Assembly: GCA_949285935.1 (NCBI GenBank)
Contig: CASEAH010000065.1
Location: 1-39,781 of the forward strand
DNA from: an uncultured Oscillospiraceae bacterium
GTDB taxonomy: Bacteria; Bacillota; Clostridia; Oscillospirales; Ruminococcaceae
Reading direction: 5' to 3'
DNA length: 39,781 nt
A model generated the notes under the pieces. It did no database searches and had not been told where the DNA came from. It saw nothing but the letters and a program-made list of their open reading frames with translations. Positions 33,601 through 39,781 of the stretch are shown here, piece by piece (position 1 is the first letter of the stretch; each line of letters opens with the position of its first letter). Made by a program: the position numbers and the translations under genes.

Positions 33601-34122
33601 GGCAAACTGGCAAAGGCCCTCCACCTGATCGCACCGGCGATAGCCCGCCCACACAAGGAAGCGCAGCAGCTCCTCCTGAGGCAGGGTGTCCCCGGGGTGC
33701 AGGGTCCGCAGGCTCTGAGCCAGCACCGCCGGCGGCATAGTGATCTGCAGGGCGGCCTGGATCCCCGCCACGGCGATGCCGCCCCGCTCCCGCAGCCGGG
33801 CCAGCACTTTCAGCCGCATATGCTCATATTCCAGGGAAACGCCCTCCACCTTCCGCAGGGTCAGCTCCCGCTCCGGATACAGGCAAGCGGCGTCTCCCCC
33901 GGCAAAGAGGTTCAGTTCCTCGCAGAGACGGGCGGCGGTCTGCTCATCCTGGGTCACCACCAGCGCCCCCCGGCCCTCCATCTCGGCCAGGGTACTGATG
34001 AGGTTGGCCTTGTGGACCTGGGCGGGTCCCGTTACCAGCACCGGTCCCCGGCCTGCTTCCAGGCCCGTCCGGATCTTGGAAAAGCTCTCCAGCCTTTGCA
34101 GCTGGGAGGAAAAAAGCGCCAT
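30667..34122 (-). CDS. mfd: Transcription-repair coupling factor Mfd
   Basis: 1151 residues, full length. The UvrB-homology N-terminus (about 1-340) is followed by the RNA-polymerase interaction domain (about 480-560: DLTPGDYVVHVAHGIGVFEGI), the translocase with Walker A GDVGFGKTE (near 645) and DEEQRFG box, TRG motif region (LRGRVGRSGRRAYAYF), and the C-terminal TRCF domain. It removes stalled RNA polymerase at lesions and recruits UvrA. ATG at 34122 has AAGGAGG upstream, 16 nt after the pth stop codon; the longer frame from 34155 overlaps pth and is rejected. Confidence 0.97.
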   Translation of the reverse strand: MALFSSQLQRLESFSKIRTGLEAGRGPVLVTGPAQVHKANLISTLAEMEGRGALVVTQDEQTAARLCEELNLFAGGDAACLYPERELTLRKVEGVSLEYEHMRLKVLARLRERGGIAVAGIQAALQITMPPAVLAQSLRTLHPGDTLPQEELLRFLVWAGYRRCDQVEGLCQFAARGGIVDFFSPDAPSPVRVEYWGDDIDTVSAFSIETQRREDPLEEAVITPARELLYTPAQLADLLEKHLDSLTSRQREKGGPRLEEDIRLLREGEELPTADRYLSLIYRERSTLLSYLGDRLLVVCEGASVREAAAHSQWQQEEDQKQLLEEGLLTKGAERLSADLSVLTDLYTARPTLLLDNFPRSYPGLPLSELADLRANTLSVWSGQLDTLVEDLEHYMEENYCCYVLAGTRRGALALVTDLEGRGLRARFSESREDFAPGVVFVCEGGLSAGLEYPDIAFAAIPYGRAAHAAPTRKVRRHKDSGKVIKDIADLTPGDYVVHVAHGIGVFEGIIKKEVQGVIKDYIKIRYAGTDTLFVPVTQLDLVTKYIGGREETQVRLSKLNSAEWSKTRQRVKKAVSDMAKELIQLYARRLSAKGYAFSEDGDWQREFEQRFEYDETDDQLRCAAEIKADMERPVPMDRLLCGDVGFGKTEVALRGIFKCVLDGKQCAVMVPTTILAWQHYQTFLRRLEGYPITVELLSRFRSPKEQKEIVRKLATGEVDIVVGTHKLVQKDIRFKDLGLCIIDEEQRFGVAHKERFKELRQEVDVLTLSATPIPRTLNMAMSGIRDMSVITEAPHDRHPVQTYVLEYNEGLLVEALRKELRRGGQAFYLHNRVDSIESCASRLREQLPDARIASAHGKMTEAQLSEVWRQLVEREIDILVCTTIIETGVDVPNCNTLIIEDADRMGLSQLYQLRGRVGRSGRRAYAYFTFRRGRILTETGEKRLAAIREFTSFGSGFRIAMRDLEIRGAGDILGSQQHGHMEAVGYDLYLKLLSEAISEEKGEPVQQSGECLVDIQIEAHIPESYISNLNQRIDIYKKIACVYTQEDYLDTMDELIDRFGEPPAAVKGLLDVALVRNGAAAMGIREISQRGSSILLYPEALDMERTITLVQALKGRVLVNAGAKPYITVRLQKGQKPLDAIRETIAAMQG

Positions 34123-34138
34123 GGTCCGCCTCCTTGCT

Positions 34139-34918
34139 CTATTGTCCGCTTCCATCAGGCTGCCCGGGGCATCCGGCAGGGCCGGAGGTTTCTCCGGCCG
34201 GGCTGCCTTCCCCCGGAGCGCCGGTTGCAGCCGGTTCCCCTTCCGCCGTTTCCCTGGATTCCCGGGAGGGACGGGGCGGTTTTGGGGGCTTGGGGGGCGC
34301 CCCGTAGCTGTTGTAGCGGTTCATGGCCTGATCCGTCCGTCCTTCCACAATAAGGGCGCAGGCCTGGGGGATCACTTCCAGCAGCTTCAGCAGGGTTTGG
34401 GCGTCCTCCCGGCTGAACTTCCCCAGCACCCAGTCGGCCAGATCGTAATCGGGATGGGGCTTCTGCCCCACGCCGATCCGGATGCGGGGGAAGCGGTCCG
34501 AGCCGCTGAGATAGATGATATTTTTCAGCCCGTTGTGCCCGCCGTCGCTTCCGCCGCTGCGGATCCGCAGCCGTCCCACCGGCTGGGCAATGTCGTCGCA
34601 AAGCACCAGCACCCGCTCGGGAGGGATCTTGTAAAAGCGCATGGCCTCGGTCACGGCCTGGCCTGAAAGGTTCATAAAGGTAGAGGGCTTCATCAGCAGC
34701 ACCCGGCGGCCTCCCACCAAAGCGTCGCCGCACAGGGCCTGAAACCGGAGGCGGTCCACCCGGGCCCCGGCTTCTTCCGCCAGGGCATCCAGGGCCTCAA
34801 AACCGATATTATGCCGGGTCCCCTGGTATTTGGCGCCTGGGTTCCCCAGCCCCACCACCAGCCATTCCACCGGTCCCGAAACCGGCGCTGCCGCAGTTTT
34901 TTTTCCTTTGCCGAACAT
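34139..34918 (-). CDS. pth: Peptidyl-tRNA hydrolase with C-terminal Pro/Gly-rich extension
   Basis: Releases peptides from dropped-off peptidyl-tRNA. The catalytic core (about 15-205) has LVVGLGNPGAKYQGTRHNIGF with catalytic His36, MKPSTFMNLSG, and DDIAQPVGRLRIRSGGSDGGHNGL. Family members usually have about 185-200 residues; this one has 259 because of a low-complexity tail (PPKPPKPPRPSRES... to the end) and about 15 extra residues at the N-terminus. ATG at 34918 has AAGGAG upstream. It is between prs and mfd as in Bacillus. Confidence 0.96.
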   Translation of the reverse strand: MFGKGKKTAAAPVSGPVEWLVVGLGNPGAKYQGTRHNIGFEALDALAEEAGARVDRLRFQALCGDALVGGRRVLLMKPSTFMNLSGQAVTEAMRFYKIPPERVLVLCDDIAQPVGRLRIRSGGSDGGHNGLKNIIYLSGSDRFPRIRIGVGQKPHPDYDLADWVLGKFSREDAQTLLKLLEVIPQACALIVEGRTDQAMNRYNSYGAPPKPPKPPRPSRESRETAEGEPAATGAPGEGSPAGETSGPAGCPGQPDGSGQ

Positions 34919-34961
34919 GAACAGTATCTCCTTTTTCCCGGCACTCCCGGGCAGCGCCCAA

Positions 34962-34994
34962 CGGGCAGGATGGGGGAACCCCCCACCCTGCCCG
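34962..34994 (-). promoter_or_regulatory. Strong intercistronic hairpin between prs and pth
   Basis: CGGGCAGGGTGGGGG (34980-34994, minus strand) pairs with CCCCCATCCTGCCCG (34962-34976) with one G-U pair and a GTT loop. There is no U-tract, so it is more likely a processing or stability element than a terminator. Confidence 0.6.
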
Positions 34995-35059
34995 GGAATC
35001 CGTATTGATGATAACCTACCGGCGAAAAAAATTCCGTCGAAAGATGTTTTCTTTCCGCC

Positions 35060-36022
35060 TCACACAAAGAGGGGAGAGACGGGCTTGTCTTCGTAGATGC
35101 GTCCGATGGCCTCGGCAAAGACAGGAGCGATGGAAAGCTGGCTGATCCGGGCTTCCTTGGCGCCCTCGGGGAGAGGAATGGTATCCAGGAACACCATCTC
35201 CTTGATGACGCTGTTCTTGATCCGCTCCAGGGCGGGGCCGGACAGCACGCCGTGGGTGGCGCAGGCATATACCTCGGTGGCGCCGCCCTTTTCCACCAGG
35301 GCAGCGGCAGCATTGCAGATACTGCCCGCGGTGTCCACCATGTCATCCACCAGGCAGACCTTCTTGCCCTTGACGTCGCCGATGATATTCATCACTTCGG
35401 AAACGTTGGCCCGCTGGCGGCGCTTATCCACGATGGCCAGAGCGCAGTTCATCCGCTCGGCAAACTTCCGGGCCCGGGTGACGCTGCCCAGGTCAGGAGA
35501 GACCACTACCAGTTCCTCCCGGGAGCAGTCCTTGAATTTTTCCACATAATAGGGAGCCAGGATGGGCACGCCCAGCAGGTGGTCCACGGGGATGTCAAAG
35601 AAGCCCTGGATCTGGGGGGCGTGAAGGTCCATGGTCAGCACCCGGTCGGCGCCGGCGGCGGCGATGATATCGGCGCACAGCTTGGCGGAGATGGGATCGC
35701 GGGCCTTGGCCTTACGGTCCTGGCGGGCATAGCCGAAGTAAGGGATAACAGCGGTGATGCGTCCGGCGGAAGCCCGCTTGAAGGCGTCCACCATAATGAG
35801 CAGTTCCATGAGATGATCGTTGACAGGAGCGGAAGTGGACTGGACCACAAACACGTCCGAACCGCGGACCGATTCCTCGATGGACACGGAGATCTCGCCG
35901 TCAGCGAAGCAGGTCACCGTGCTTTTGCCCACAGGCAGGCCCAGAAGCTTGGCAATATCCTTGGCCACCTGCGGGTTGGAGTTGGCTGTAAAGATCTTGA
36001 TATCCTTACCGTGAATATTCAT
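35060..36022 (-). CDS. prs: Ribose-phosphate pyrophosphokinase
   Basis: Makes PRPP from ribose 5-phosphate and ATP; 320 residues, full length. Motifs: [33 protein letters not shown], the divalent-metal/ATP site [18 protein letters not shown], and the PRPP loop [16 protein letters not shown] at 36022 has AGAGGAGA upstream. It follows glmU after 73 nt. Confidence 0.98.
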   Translation of the reverse strand: MNIHGKDIKIFTANSNPQVAKDIAKLLGLPVGKSTVTCFADGEISVSIEESVRGSDVFVVQSTSAPVNDHLMELLIMVDAFKRASAGRITAVIPYFGYARQDRKAKARDPISAKLCADIIAAAGADRVLTMDLHAPQIQGFFDIPVDHLLGVPILAPYYVEKFKDCSREELVVVSPDLGSVTRARKFAERMNCALAIVDKRRQRANVSEVMNIIGDVKGKKVCLVDDMVDTAGSICNAAAALVEKGGATEVYACATHGVLSGPALERIKNSVIKEMVFLDTIPLPEGAKEARISQLSIAPVFAEAIGRIYEDKPVSPLFV

Positions 36023-36095
36023 TTTTTCAGACTCTCCTCTTACTTCGTTGCTGTTGTCTTCATGCTCTATCTCAAGCGCAAACGCGCCTGCAGCC

Positions 36096-37472
36096 TTATT
36101 TTTTGACCTTGCGGTACCGCAGGGCCAGCCCTTCCTTGATAACCTCCCGGGAACGGGCGATACACACCGCGTCCTCCGGCACGTCCACCGTAACGGTAGA
36201 GCCGGCGGCGGTGTAGGCCCCGTTTCCGATCTTCACCGGCGAGACCAGGTTGGTATTGCAGCCGATAAAGCAGTCGTCCCCGATGGTGGAGCGGAACTTC
36301 TGCTTGCCGTTATAGTTGGCCACGGCCACGCCGCAGCCAAAATTGACCCGGGCGCCGCAGTCGGTGTCTCCAATATAGGTGAGATGGGCGGCGTGGGTAT
36401 CCTCCCCGATGGTGGAGTTCTTCACCTCCACAAAATCGCCGATGCGTACGCCCCGGCAAATGCGGCAATCGGGCCGCACCTGGGAGAAGGGGCCGATCTG
36501 TACGTCGTCTTCCAGGACGGAGCGGGTAATATAGGTGTTGCGCACCACACAGCCGTTCCCAACCCGGGCGTCCTCCAGCACCGATCCGGGACCGATCACG
36601 CAGTCCCCGCCGATGACCGTCTCCCCCTTGAGGATGGTCCCGGGAAGGATCTGGGTCCCGGCTCCCACCCGAACCTGAGGTCCGATGATGACGCCGTCGG
36701 TGACAGGGATATCCACCCCTTCCTCATACAGGCGGTCAAAGACCATTTCCCGGGCAATGGCGTTGAGAGCGGCCAGATCCCGGCGGCTGTTGGCTCCCAG
36801 CACCACCCGGGGATCTCCGGCATCAAAGGCATCCACCCGGTACCCCCGGTCCCGAAGGATCCCCAGAGTATCGGTAAGGTAGTATTCTCCCTGGGCGTTG
36901 GCGGGAGTCAGGGCTTCCAGGGCTTCCAGCAGGGCGGAGGCCTTGTACCAGCAGGCTCCGGAGTTGATCTCCCGGACGGCTTTCTGGGCGTCGTCGGCAT
37001 CCCGGTCCTCCACGATGGCGCAAACTCCCGCTCCGTCGCGGATGATCCGCCCGTATCCTGTGGGGTCTTCCACAACGGCGGAGACCACCGTCATGGCGTT
37101 GTCTCCGGCCTTATGGAAGTCATAGGCCCGGCGGATCACGTCAGAAAACAGGAAGGGGGCGTCCCCCAGAAGGATCAGCACATCCTTCTCCCGGTTCTTT
37201 TGAAGGAATGCCTCCGCAGAGCGCACCGCGTGGCCGGTCCCCAGCCGCTGTTCCTGGACGGCGGTGGCCGTCTCCGGCGGCAGCTGGCGGCAGACGTCCT
37301 GAGCGTCTTTGCCCACCACCACGCAGGTCTCCCCGATGTCCGCCCCGGCGCAGTTGCCGCATACCCACCGGATCATGGGCTGGAACAGTACCTGGCAAAG
37401 GACCTTGGAACCCCGGGCCTTCATTCGTTTGCCCTCTCCGGCGGCCAAAATTACGGCACATGTTTGATTCAT
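36096..37472 (-). CDS. glmU: Bifunctional UDP-GlcNAc pyrophosphorylase / glucosamine-1-phosphate acetyltransferase
   Basis: Makes UDP-GlcNAc for cell wall synthesis; 458 residues. The N-terminal uridyltransferase (1-230) has [18 protein letters not shown] (the usual GxGTRM loop reads GEGKRM), [11 protein letters not shown] and GDAPFL; the C-terminal left-handed beta-helix (about 250-450) carries hexapeptide repeats and ends with [31 protein letters not shown] at 37472 has AGGGGG upstream. First gene of the glmU-prs-pth-mfd operon. Confidence 0.97.
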   Translation of the reverse strand: MNQTCAVILAAGEGKRMKARGSKVLCQVLFQPMIRWVCGNCAGADIGETCVVVGKDAQDVCRQLPPETATAVQEQRLGTGHAVRSAEAFLQKNREKDVLILLGDAPFLFSDVIRRAYDFHKAGDNAMTVVSAVVEDPTGYGRIIRDGAGVCAIVEDRDADDAQKAVREINSGACWYKASALLEALEALTPANAQGEYYLTDTLGILRDRGYRVDAFDAGDPRVVLGANSRRDLAALNAIAREMVFDRLYEEGVDIPVTDGVIIGPQVRVGAGTQILPGTILKGETVIGGDCVIGPGSVLEDARVGNGCVVRNTYITRSVLEDDVQIGPFSQVRPDCRICRGVRIGDFVEVKNSTIGEDTHAAHLTYIGDTDCGARVNFGCGVAVANYNGKQKFRSTIGDDCFIGCNTNLVSPVKIGNGAYTAAGSTVTVDVPEDAVCIARSREVIKEGLALRYRKVKK

Positions 37473-37592
37473 GGATCGGTTTCCCCCTAAAAATCAGACG
37501 TTTTGCCCCAGATTATGCGTCGGAAAGGCTCTTTGACAGTCTGCAGACGCTTCTTTCCGGTCCGGAAACCGGCAGATGGGCGTACTGTTTTT

Positions 37593-37621
37593 ATTATGGC
37601 AACATTTTCTCTCTTTTGCAA
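37593..37621 (-). promoter_or_regulatory. Promoter of the glmU-prs-pth-mfd operon
   Basis: TTGCAA (37616-37621), 17 nt, CATAAT (37593-37598) on the minus strand; leader of about 115 nt with a CCGGTTTCCGG-type stem. Confidence 0.65.
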
Positions 37622-37861
37622 GTATCCAAAGGGGGATTTTTGTGAAAAATCCATCTATCTTTTTGATTTTTGTCTTTTGCATTCCCTCCTGTTTTTATTT
37701 GGCATTGGCAGCAGGCCGCTTTTTCCGTTCCTGACCCGCCTGCATTTTGGAAAAAATGTGTTGTTTCGGCGCGGAATCCCCCTTTGTCCTGATCCGGCGC
37801 AGGATCCTGTTCTTCCATTTCCGGAAGGGGATAAATACAAAAAAAATTTTGCATGAATATA
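37622..37861. other. Intergenic stretch between the divergent glmU and ppdK promoters
   Basis: T-rich, no ribosome binding site or recognisable coding. Nothing further seen. Confidence 0.5.
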
Positions 37862-37890
37862 TGGTAATTACCAATAATCTTTGCTATAAT
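37862..37890 (+). promoter_or_regulatory. ppdK promoter with 12-bp palindromic operator
   Basis: TATAAT (37885-37890) preceded by TGC forms an extended -10. No good -35 hexamer exists at the right distance; instead a perfect palindrome TGGTAATTACCA (37862-37873) sits there, which suggests control by a dimeric regulator. Confidence 0.65.
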
Positions 37891-37966
37891 GTTCCATGAA
37901 TGCATGACGCCCTCTCCCACGCGGGGCCGGCGGTGTATGTAAAACTTTTGGGAGGTAAAAAGCTAC

Positions 37967-39781
<1,815 letters not shown>

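Noticed and set aside
31630-34353. Plus-strand open frame of 907 codons opposite mfd
   Set aside because: Mfd and Pth on the other strand are certain; the shadow is His/Gln/Gly-rich with no domain.

Overview
The window looks like a chromosomal segment of a GC-rich, low-motility gut-type member of the Clostridia, most likely the Oscillospiraceae/Oscillospirales. This is inferred from Firmicutes gene orders (glmU-prs-pth-mfd, ywiB-argS, secE-nusG-rplK-rplA), strong AGGAGG-type ribosome binding sites, sigma-A promoters, lipoproteins with Ser-rich linkers, and the mix of ethanolamine (eut) and pyruvate phosphate dikinase genes. The genus cannot be read from the sequence. No tRNA, rRNA, CRISPR array, intact insertion sequence or prophage gene was seen.

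Positions 1-10,500 (all minus strand) hold the most distinctive part. One promoter at 10437-10465 and a structured leader of about 260 nt precede a solute-binding lipoprotein, a cytosolic alkaline-phosphatase-superfamily phosphodiesterase, two ABC permeases, an ABC ATPase and a glycerophosphodiester phosphodiesterase. The last overlaps, by an ATGA junction, a response regulator of the EutV type, which is followed by the sensor kinase EutW, EutA and EutB (the end of EutB lies outside the window). I read this as one supply line: import a phosphorylated ethanolamine compound (glycerophosphoethanolamine is the favoured guess), cleave it in the cytosol, and pass free ethanolamine to ethanolamine ammonia-lyase. 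The regulator has two tandem ANTAR RNA-binding domains instead of one, and several intergenic gaps in the cluster contain paired hairpins.

Positions 10,500-16,200 hold an MgtC-type membrane protein, a DUF4349 lipoprotein, and a DUF2975 / small Cro-type regulator / DUF4173-like membrane protein operon, each with a recognisable promoter or terminator. A gene-free stretch of 1.15 kb (16,202-17,356) has a 32-nt tandem repeat and a long inverted repeat.

Positions 17,400-25,900 hold rpmG-secE-nusG-rplK-rplA on the minus strand, ended by a terminator directly after rplA so that rplJ-rplL do not follow, and divergently ddl-murI-ywiB-argS plus a methionine-synthase-like protein that lacks two of the three zinc cysteines. 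Three roughly 100-nt tandem repeats that conserve two hairpins lie between that gene and the operon terminator.

Positions 25,900-39,781 hold a membrane-anchored hypothetical protein, a class V aminotransferase, a SurA/PrsA-like lipoprotein, and the glmU-prs-pth-mfd housekeeping operon (minus), with ppdK leaving divergently and running off the right edge. Functional calls rest on reading motifs by eye; no database search was possible.
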